Position numbers and translations under genes: made by a program. The notes below the pieces were generated by a model. That model was not told where the DNA came from and did no database searches. It saw only the letters and a program-made list of their open reading frames with translations. Of a stretch of DNA of 64,000 nucleotides, positions 8,891-18,000 are shown piece after piece. How positions within the stretch are numbered: the first letter of the stretch is position 1; each line of letters opens with the position of its first letter. Source of the DNA: Crocinitomicaceae bacterium (GTDB lineage: Bacteria; Bacteroidota; Bacteroidia; Flavobacteriales_D; Crocinitomicaceae); contig JAGOBK010000002.1 of the NCBI GenBank assembly GCA_017983465.1, positions 124,001 through 188,000 on the forward strand, written 5' to 3'.

Positions 8891-10376
8891 TGGTTGGGGT
8901 ATTGGAGACAAATCCGCTTCCGATGCCATCTCTGCAGCCAATACACCATTTATGGACTCGCTTTGGAAAACCTTTCCTCATGCGACATTGAAAACATTCG
9001 GCGAAGATGTTGGATTGCCAGAAGGACAAATGGGGAATTCAGAAGTCGGGCACTTAAACATTGGTGCAGGAAGAATCGTTTACCAAGAACTTACACGGAT
9101 TAATAAATCCATTCGCGACGGGGAATTCCAAAAAAACCCAGTTCTTCAGGCTGCTTTTGACGAAGCAAAAAAACGAAATTCGAAAGTGCACTTCATTGGA
9201 CTTGTTTCTGAGGGTGGAGTACATAGTTCTCAGGCGCATTTACATACGCTTTGTGATATGGCAAACGCTCATGGATTAGAAAAAGTGTTCGTTCATGCTT
9301 TTACCGATGGCCGTGATTGTGACCCTAAAAGGGGACTTGGATTTATTCAAAAACTAGAAAATCATTTAACGACTGGTTCTGCGAAAATTGCCAGTATTAT
9401 CGGACGCTATTATGCAATGGATCGTGACAAACGCTGGGAACGAGTAGCGAAAGCCTATCAACTACTTACAAAAGGAATTGGAACCTTAGCAACATCAGCA
9501 ACAGAAGCGATACGTGAATCTTACGAAAATGGAGTGACGGACGAGTTTATTGAAGGTTTCATATTAGAACAAACTGGAATCATAGAAAATGGAGATATCG
9601 TCATCTCATTTAATTTCCGAACCGATCGTCCAAGAGAAATAACGACCGTTTTAACACAAGAAGCCTTCCCTGACTTTGGTATGTTGCCACTTGACATCTA
9701 TTACTGCACCATGACAAACTATGATGCGAGCTATAAAGGATTACATGTGGTTTTTGAAAAAGACAACTTGGTTAATACGCTAGGAGAAGTGATCTCCAAC
9801 ATGGATCGAACACAAGTTCGAATAGCCGAAACAGAGAAATACCCACATGTGACCTTCTTCTTTAACGGTGGACGAGAAGAGCCATTTCCTGGAGAAACTA
9901 GATTGCTGGTTAATTCCCCCAAGGTAGCTACGTATGATTTAAAACCAGAAATGAGTGCTCCAGAGGTACGGGACCGCATTATTTCTAGCATCATCCATGA
10001 GAAACCAAATTTCATTTGTTTAAATTTTGCAAATCCTGACATGGTTGGACACACCGGTGTATTCGCTGCTATAACTAAAGCAGTTGAAACAGTTGATTCT
10101 TGTCTTCAAGATGTTGTTACAGCAGGTAGATCAAACGGGTATGAATTTTTAATCATTGCAGACCACGGTAACGCTGACTTTGCCATTAACTTGGATGGGA
10201 CACCAAATACGGCTCACAGTTTAAATCCCGTTCCAGTCATATTAGTAACCGAAGATTCGGAGGTTAAATTAAACAATGGAATTCTGGCTGATGTCGCACC
10301 TACTATTCTCAATCGAATGAGATTAGCAGCACCAATCGAAATGACAGGAAAATCTCTTTTACAGACTAATTCATAA
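8859..10376 (+). CDS. gpmI: 2,3-bisphosphoglycerate-independent phosphoglycerate mutase
   Basis: 505 aa, full length. It interconverts 3- and 2-phosphoglycerate in glycolysis using a phosphoserine intermediate and two Mn2+ ions. Visible residues are Asp11 in ILDGWGIG, nucleophile Ser61 in MGNSEVGHLNIGAGR, SEGGVHSS, AFTDGRDCDP, GRYYAMDRDKRW, FNFRTDRPRE, FANPDMVGHTG and ADHGNAD with late metal ligands. The ATG at 8859 lies inside the last codons of the kinase gene (different frame), and the start MTNHFGLIIL is standard for the family. Its 3' end overlaps convergent tspO by 11 nt. Confidence 0.97.
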   Translation: MTNHFGLIILDGWGIGDKSASDAISAANTPFMDSLWKTFPHATLKTFGEDVGLPEGQMGNSEVGHLNIGAGRIVYQELTRINKSIRDGEFQKNPVLQAAFDEAKKRNSKVHFIGLVSEGGVHSSQAHLHTLCDMANAHGLEKVFVHAFTDGRDCDPKRGLGFIQKLENHLTTGSAKIASIIGRYYAMDRDKRWERVAKAYQLLTKGIGTLATSATEAIRESYENGVTDEFIEGFILEQTGIIENGDIVISFNFRTDRPREITTVLTQEAFPDFGMLPLDIYYCTMTNYDASYKGLHVVFEKDNLVNTLGEVISNMDRTQVRIAETEKYPHVTFFFNGGREEPFPGETRLLVNSPKVATYDLKPEMSAPEVRDRIISSIIHEKPNFICLNFANPDMVGHTGVFAAITKAVETVDSCLQDVVTAGRSNGYEFLIIADHGNADFAINLDGTPNTAHSLNPVPVILVTEDSEVKLNNGILADVAPTILNRMRLAAPIEMTGKSLLQTNS

Positions 10377-10836
10377 TAGCAATATACGCATTCAATGATG
10401 CGGCTATTACTAACCAAATAAAATACGGGAATAACAACCACGATTTATTCGTATAAAACGAGTAGCCCATTTGACGATTGAGTTGAATCAAGGTTAATAT
10501 AAGTCCAATTAAAATTGGAAATGCGAGCCAAGTTTGGTGGAAAAAGAAAAAAACTGGATTCCAGGCGATGTTTAAGAGCAAATGCAAAACATAAGTGTTC
10601 CTAAGCTTAGGTTCGTTTAAAACAAATACCGAACTCGTTGCTAAATAGATCGAAAAGCACAACATGATAGATGTCCAAGCGAGTCCAAAAACGAATCCAG
10701 GTGGAGTCCAAGGTGCTTGATTTAAACCATTATACCAATTGTTCTCAGCTGGATTATCGCCCATTAAAATTCCTCCAATGGCCAATGCACCGAAGTTCAT
10801 GACTAAAAAAAGAACGAAGACTGCTATTTTTCTCAT
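10366..10836 (-). CDS. tspO: TspO/MBR family membrane protein
   Basis: 156 aa with five predicted membrane helices. The family pattern is clear: WYNGLNQAPWTPPGFVFGLAW near residue 33, a helix with LHLLLNIAWNPVFFFFHQ, and a C-terminal FIWLVIAASLNAYIAIMN. TspO proteins bind porphyrins and sterol-like ligands and affect tetrapyrrole handling and stress responses. It begins with an ATGA overlap (4 nt) with the unknown gene upstream, so the two are coupled. The last 11 nt overlap the end of gpmI on the other strand. Confidence 0.93.
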   Translation of the reverse strand: MRKIAVFVLFLVMNFGALAIGGILMGDNPAENNWYNGLNQAPWTPPGFVFGLAWTSIMLCFSIYLATSSVFVLNEPKLRNTYVLHLLLNIAWNPVFFFFHQTWLAFPILIGLILTLIQLNRQMGYSFYTNKSWLLFPYFIWLVIAASLNAYIAIMN

Positions 10837-11243
10837 GAAAGGAGGATTCCCTTGTGTCCTAAAAGATCAATCATTTTGAAATCTTCTTGTTTGATACTAC
10901 CTGGAATAAACAAAAAGCGTTTATCATACATCACATCATTAACCCAAAAACTGACCCAATATTCATTCGTTAAATCGAATAATTCAGGCATGATTGGTTC
11001 GATGCGGGCGGCTTCATTAGGCAGCATTAATTCAATGCCTCTTCTTAACGTAGATGTTTTGATTTGCTCACCAGTATTTGGGTTTTCTCCATATCCTGTG
11101 GAAGCTACAATGATTCCTTCCATGATATCATCACGAAGGTTAAGTAAGTAAACGATGTATTCCTTTTCATTATTCTCTAAAGGAATTTCTACTAAAGCAA
11201 TGGACACATTTTCAACTTTCGGTCCTTTTAATTCTTCTCTCAT
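10833..11243 (-). CDS. Conserved-looking protein of unknown function
   Basis: 136 aa, soluble, no signal peptide. It is beta-rich at the N-terminus (VSIALVEIPL, EKEYIVYLLNL) and has a central acidic PNEAARIEPIMPELFDLTN segment followed by EYWVSFWVNDVMYDKRFLF. I do not recognise the family. It lies 8 nt after lipB in the same direction and overlaps tspO by 4 nt, so lipB, this gene and tspO look like one operon. Coding is supported by tight packing and by the absence of a competing frame. Confidence 0.7.
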   Translation of the reverse strand: MREELKGPKVENVSIALVEIPLENNEKEYIVYLLNLRDDIMEGIIVASTGYGENPNTGEQIKTSTLRRGIELMLPNEAARIEPIMPELFDLTNEYWVSFWVNDVMYDKRFLFIPGSIKQEDFKMIDLLGHKGILLS

Positions 11244-11251
11244 TTCAACGA

Positions 11252-11953
11252 TTATTTTGACATCACGAATCCAAAAATGGAAGACATGTGCTTAACTAAT
11301 TTTTGTTTGACTTCATCTATAGGTATTTTTCGACCTAGCTCTTTCTCCAAAGAAGTGACAGCTTTGTCATCTATACCGCACGGCACAATGTGTTGAAAAT
11401 AATTCAAATCTGAATTGATATTGAATCCAATTCCATGCATGGTAATCCACCGTGAGCATTTAACACCCATTGCACAAATTTTACGGGCGTTAGGGGTGTT
11501 GGGTTCTATCCAAACTCCAGTAAGTCCTTCATAGCGATCTGCATCAACGCCATATTCTTTCAAAGTCATGATGACAGCTTCCTCTAGAAACCTCAAATAT
11601 TTATGAATATCCGTGAAAAACTGTTCTAAATCAAGAATTGGGTACATCACGAGTTGTCCTGGACCATGATACGTAATATCACCTCCCCTATTGATTTTAT
11701 AGTATGAAGCAGATACTTCCGTCAACTGCAGGTCATTCAATAATAAATGTTCTTGCTTTCCACTTTTACCAAGGGTATATACGTGTGGATGCTCACAGAA
11801 AAGCAAATGATTAAGTGGTAAATTCGCTGAATTATTGATGCGATTTGAAACTTTAAGGTCTACAGATTCCTTCAATAAGGACTCTTGTATGTCCCAAGCC
11901 TCTTTGTAATCAATTAATCCAAGGTCCTGAACCTGAACCAGTGGTGTTTCCAT
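11252..11953 (-). CDS. lipB: Octanoyl-[ACP]:protein N-octanoyltransferase
   Basis: 233 aa. LipB moves octanoate from acyl carrier protein to the lipoyl domains of pyruvate and 2-oxoglutarate dehydrogenases and GcvH, before LipA inserts sulfur. Visible motifs are RGGDITYHGPGQLVMYP (89-105), catalytic Lys165 in AMGVKCSRW, HGIGFNIN, and catalytic Cys192 in VPCGI. Both catalytic residues are present, so the enzyme should be active. lipA is not in the window. A TACATTTG box 77 nt upstream is a likely promoter, just beyond the end of the giant gene. Confidence 0.96.
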   Translation of the reverse strand: METPLVQVQDLGLIDYKEAWDIQESLLKESVDLKVSNRINNSANLPLNHLLFCEHPHVYTLGKSGKQEHLLLNDLQLTEVSASYYKINRGGDITYHGPGQLVMYPILDLEQFFTDIHKYLRFLEEAVIMTLKEYGVDADRYEGLTGVWIEPNTPNARKICAMGVKCSRWITMHGIGFNINSDLNYFQHIVPCGIDDKAVTSLEKELGRKIPIDEVKQKLVKHMSSIFGFVMSK

Positions 11954-12030
11954 TAAAATTTAACAATTGCTGATTCATCAGAAACATTCTGAGGAAATAA
12001 TACTAAAAACTCTATCATTCTGTTAATTTG

Positions 12031-12038
12031 CAAATGTA
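12031..12038 (-). promoter_or_regulatory. Putative lipB -7 element TACATTTG
   Basis: Minus strand TACATTTG fits TAnnTTTG and lies in the 126-nt gap between the end of the giant gene and the lipB ATG. A clear -33 TTTG at standard spacing is not seen. No hairpin terminator is visible for the giant gene in this gap. Confidence 0.4.
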
Positions 12039-12079
12039 AAGTTACAAGAATGATTTAAACTTGTCCTACAAACTTCATT

Positions 12080-15000
12080 TTACCTCAATGTGGTAACGTG
12101 TCCAACCAGAACTCTAGTCTCTCCTTTATTATCTGTATATCTTATTTTCCAAGTATAAACTCCAAGTTGTACATCCTTGTTGTCTTTGTATCTTCCATTC
12201 CATCCTTCGGATACGATGTCGGTTTCCCATACCAATTGTCCCCATCGGTTGTAGATCTCCATCTGATAACTCTTCATGATGTCCACATTCGAGAAAACTG
12301 GTAAGAATACATCATTGATATTATCTCCGTTGATCGTCAAGGTATTCGGTACATAAACATTCAACAATTCAACCAAACTGAACTCGTAGGATGCCGTATC
12401 CACACAACCATTTGTATCAACGATCGTTAAGGTCACCTCGTAATTCGCTGCTTGCTGATCTGGATAATAATGAATCGGGTTTTCCAACGTTGAGTTCGGA
12501 CTGCCGTCTCCAAATGTCCATAGGTAATCCGTTATGTCTCCATCAGATGTGTTGAGTAAAACCAACTGTCCAGTGTAATAATCGATTCCCGGTGTGCTTG
12601 CGGAAAAACTTGCATCTGGTCCTGAAACCACACATACCAAACTATCCGTGCTCATTGTATCGGCACAGCCTGCTGCATTCGATACAATCAAACTAATATC
12701 ATAACATCCCGGTTGGGTAAACGTCGTGATGCCATTTTGGGTCGTTGCACTTGTCGCATTTCCAAAGTTCCATAAACTATTTGTGTATGGTCCACTGCTA
12801 TTATTTGTAAAGGTTACACTCAACGGAGAACAACCAAAAGTTGTACTTGGATTGAAATAAGCGACGATTGGAGCAGGTTCGGTAATCGTGAAACTCAATG
12901 GAGTCTCGCATCCCTGAGCATCTGTGACAAGTACGCTATAGTTACCTGCTACCAGCGAATCGATGTCCACAATCGTGTCGCCCGTTGACCACAAGATGTC
13001 ATAAGACGGTAAACCGCCACTTATCACCAAACTAATTTCCGCATCACTTCCTCCAAAACACGATACATTATTTACGACAGGATTGACGAGCATAGGATTA
13101 ATTGGGTCTTCTACTGTAAGTGTAGTAATTAGGACACAACCTAGAATATCTGTAATGGTTACGGTATAATCACCAGACGCAAGACTATCAATATCCTGTG
13201 TTGTTTCACCATTACTCCATGAGTAATTATATGCTGGCGTACCGCCATTCATTGTTAAATCAATCCATCCTGTTGGGTCATTTAAACAGATCAGATTAAC
13301 AATTGAATTCGTTGTTGTAATTTCTGATTGTGGTTGCGTAATAGTCACGTTCATGGTTTGACTACAGTTCAAACTATCCGTCACTAATACGGTGTATGTA
13401 CCAATTGGTAATCCACTGATCGTTGAGGTAGTCTGACCATTATTCCACAAGTAATCATAACTCGGTGTTCCTCCTTGACTTTGGATGTTGATGATACCAT
13501 TCGTTCCGCCGTAACAACTCACATTCGTTTGTGTTGAACTGATACTCAAACCTTGGTTTGGCTCCGTAATCGTCGTTTGACTTGTAGAAGTACAGCCGTT
13601 CGCATCGGTTACCAATACACTGTAATTTCCTACAGGCAAATTGAAAATATCTTCTGTTGTTGCTCCTGTTGACCAGCTATACGTATACGGGAATGTTCCT
13701 CCTACTGTATTCAAATTGATGAAGCCTGTTGATGCACCAGTACAACTCACATTCACTTGGCTAATGCTCAAGGTTAATGGTTGAACAGGCTGCGTAATTG
13801 TATAACTAGAACTTACCGTACAGTTATTGTCATCAGTAATCGTTAAACTATACGTTCCTGGTGGGAGGTTGATCAAATCTTGATTACTTGAACCGATGTT
13901 CCAACTGTAATCATACGTTCCTACACCTCCGGTTACACTGATGTCCAAGGATCCGTTACCAAATCCGTAACAACTGACATTCGTTTGAACCACCGTTGGG
14001 GTAATCAAAGCTGGTTGACTCACAACAATGGTGTCTTGAGTCACACAACCGATACCATCCGTTACCATTAACACATAACTTCCTGCAATGACACCAAAGA
14101 TATCTTCTGTTGGTGATACAAATCCCGAAGGACCTTGCCAAAAATATGTATATGGTAAAGCGCCACCAACTGCTGTAGCGTTGATCCATCCTGTACTATT
14201 GCCAAAGCATAAAATGTTGTTAACCGTACTCGAAATAACAGCCTCTGAACTTGGTTGGCTGACATAATAACTCGATGTGATCACACAACCGTTGAAATCA
14301 GTAACTGTGACCGTATAAGTTCCAAAACTTAAATTTGCTAGATCTTCTGACGTAGCACCATTAGACCAAGAATAAAAATAAGGTCCAGCGCCTCCGACTA
14401 CTGTCACATCGATCCCACCTGTACTTTGACCGTAACACTGAACATTTGAAATGACACCAGAAACCAATAACGGACTTGGATTTTGAAGAGTAACTGTGGC
14501 TGAATCGAGGCATCCGTTTACATCCTCAACAAATACTTCATAAGTGGCTGCAGGTAAATTAAAGATATCCTCGTTTGTAGATCCGGTAGACCAATTGATT
14601 TGATACGGTCCAACTCCACCTGTGATGGTTAAATCAACAGAGCCCGTTGATGAATTAAAACATGTTAATCCAACGCCAGTAGTACTTAACATCATTGGTG
14701 TCAACGGAGCGGTAATGGTAAAACTTTGAGCTTGAGTACAGCCATTAAAATCTGTCACATTTATTCCGTAACTACCCGCGCCTAGTCCATATAAATCTTG
14801 TGTCGTCTGACCTGATAACCACAAATATGTATATCCAGGTGTTCCTCCCTCTACAGTAATATTGATACTTGCAGATAACGTTCCAAAGCATCCAACATTT
14901 TGGACAACACTTGTTATGGTGATTGGTTGGTTTGGTTGTGTTGTAAGTGTAATGAGTGTATCGATACATCCCAATGCATCCGTTATAACCAAGGTGTCAT

Positions 15001-18000
15001 TGCCCGCAGGTACGTTCCAAATATCTTGGGTCTGTGCTCCTGTATTCCATTGGTAAGTGTATGGCGTTGCGCCTCCACTTACGGTAACGTTTACGGAGCC
15101 ATTGCTTCCTCCGTAACATTGTACTGGGGTACTCACATAAGTAGCACTCACCCCAATTGGATTCTGTAATGATACCGATTGAGTCGCTATACATCCATTC
15201 GCATCGGTTACCGTCACAAAGTAGATTCCCGCGGTGATAAATCCGATGTCTTGGGTTGTTGCGTTTGTATTTGGTCCACTCCAAGCATAGCCATATGGTT
15301 GCGTTCCGCCGTTCACCGTCAAGTCTATTGAACCTGTTGCCGTACTTGGACACAATGGATTACTTGTATTGACTATCAAACTCATTGCTTGTGGTTGTGT
15401 CACTACTGTACTCGTCGTTACTTGACAACCACCTGCATCCGTTACGACCACCGTGTAGGTTCCTTGGGCTACGTTGCTAAGATCTTGTGTCGTTGCTTGG
15501 TTGCTCCATGTATAATTATACGGACTATTTCCGCCCGTAACCGTTAAATCTATTCCGCCCGTTCCTGATCCAGTACAGCTCACGTTGGTCAATGTTGTAC
15601 TTGTACTCAAGATAGAACTTGGTTGACTCACACTAAACGTTTGACTTGTCAAACATCCTTGTTGGTCGGTCACTGAAACGATGTAACTTCCAGCTAATAT
15701 TCCGCTCAAATCTTGCGTCGTTTGTGTGTTACTCCATGAGTACGTAAATGGAGCAGTACCTCCAATAACAGTAGCATCGATTGCTCCTGTATTTTGTCCA
15801 AAACACGCAACTGGTGTTACTTGTGCCGTGATGCCGTAGAAACTTGGTTGAGTAACCGTGTCTTGCAAAGTAGAACTACAGCCATTTCCATCGGTAACGG
15901 TTACCGTGTAAATTCCTGCGGCTAAGTTTTGTAAATCTTGTGAGGTACTTCCTGTATTCCAAGCATATGTGTAAGGTATTGTTCCGCCAGTAACAGTCAA
16001 GTTCAATTGACCATTTGAACCTCCATAACAACCGCTCGGTGTTTGAACACTTGTCAAGGTTAATGGACTCGAACTTTGTTGAACCACATACGTTTGTTGA
16101 ACGTAACAACCATTCGCATCATTCACTGCCACAACATATGAACCGGCAGGAATATTTGTTAGATCTTCATTTGTTAGTGTCCCATTCCATAAATAATTAT
16201 ATGGACTTGTTCCACCAGTAGCGGTAATGTTAATCGAACCGGTACTTCCTCCATAACACAAGACTTGTCCAATAACACTCGTTACAGTCATCGGAACGCT
16301 CGGTTGACTGATTAATGTCGATCCACTTGCCGTACAACCATTACCATCAGTCACAACAACATTGTATCCCCCCGGACTTAAACCAAAGATATCCTGGCTA
16401 CTTGTACCATTGTTCCAAAGGTAACTGTAACCTAAAGTTCCTCCATTTACAATTAAATCAACTGCACCTGAAGTCTGACCGAAACATGGAATATTCGTCG
16501 GGACTAAGGATACTGTTAGCGGTGCAGAAGGCTGAGAAATTGTTAATGGATTTGAGGAAAGACAACCATTAAAGTCATATACTGTTAATGTATAAACTCC
16601 AGCAATCATGTTTGAGATATCTTGTGTTCCAGGTCCATTACTCCAGTTGTACGTATACGGAGCTACTCCTCCGGTCACTGTCACATCAATCGATCCTGTT
16701 GGGTTACCGTAGCACAAGACATCTGTTACCAAGGCCTGTACATTCATCGCCGTGGATGGCTGTCCTATGTTTACGGATTGTGTTAACAAACATCCATCAT
16801 CATCTGTCACTGTAACACTATAAACACCCGGTGTTAAACTGTCTATGTCCTGTGTGGTTTGACCATTGCTCCATAAATAACTGAATGGAAATCCTGTTCC
16901 ACTAACCGTTAAATTGATTACTCCATTCGAGCCGCCATAACAACTGACATCTACATGTGTCTCCGTGGCAGTCATACTCACTGGCGGTTGACTGACCGTT
17001 TGTGTCGATGTGAAGATACATCCATTGGCATCCAAGATGCTCAATGTGTATACTCCTGCCAATAAATTCGTTAAATCTTCTGTGCTTGATCCTGTATTCC
17101 ACTGGTATTGGTAGGGAAGTGTTCCTCCGCTCACTGTGTTGTTGATCGAGCCTCCATTCACACCAAAACACGTGTTATTGGTCACTACACTACTCATCGT
17201 GATCGCACTTTGAGGTTGATAAATCGTGTCTGAGAATGTTGAACTACAGCCATTGTCATCTAGGACCGTTACAAAATAAGGACCCGCAACTTGATTCACG
17301 ATGACAGAACCTGTTAGGCCATTCGTCCATGAATAACTATATGGTGCTACTCCACCACTCGCTTGTGCAACAATCCCACCCGATGACTGTCCGTAACACA
17401 GAATATTCGTGTTGACACTTTGCATCGTGATTGGACTAGGCTGCGTGATCGTCCAGCTTTGGGTCGCGTTACAACCATAATTGTCCGAAACTATAACGCT
17501 ATAAATACCAGCTGGTATTCCCGTTAAGGTCGATGACGTTGAACCAGTACTCCATAAATACGTGTAGACTCCTGTTCCACCTGTACCTTGTGCAGCGATG
17601 CTTCCAGTTGTTCCACCATGACAAATTACATTAGCGGAAATTCCTGTTACGCCAACCAATGCACTTGGCTGAGTTACTTGTATCGTTAAACTTCCTGTAC
17701 AACCATTCGCATCTGTTACAACAACTGAATAAGTTCCCGCGGGTACATTCGATAAATCTTGTGTCGTTACACCGTTATTCCATGCATAACTATACGGTCC
17801 AGTGCCTCCACTTACCGTTAAATTTATAAAGCCGTTACTCAATCCGGTACAACTCACCGAACTTGTCGATTGAATCAAGGTTAAAGCGCTCAATGGTTGA
17901 CCAACATTCACTGTGTCTGCCAATAAACATCCATTCGCATCTTGTATCGTAACCGAATATTGACCGCCAGTTATCGTTGTTAAATCTTGAGTCGTGGTGC

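Noticed and set aside
14997-15353. 118-aa minus-strand reading frame inside giant gene A (and its twin at 23839-24195)
   Set aside because: It is an alternative frame of the SprB repeats; the Trp/Arg/Cys-rich product arises from shifted repeat codons and is copied only because the host sequence is duplicated.
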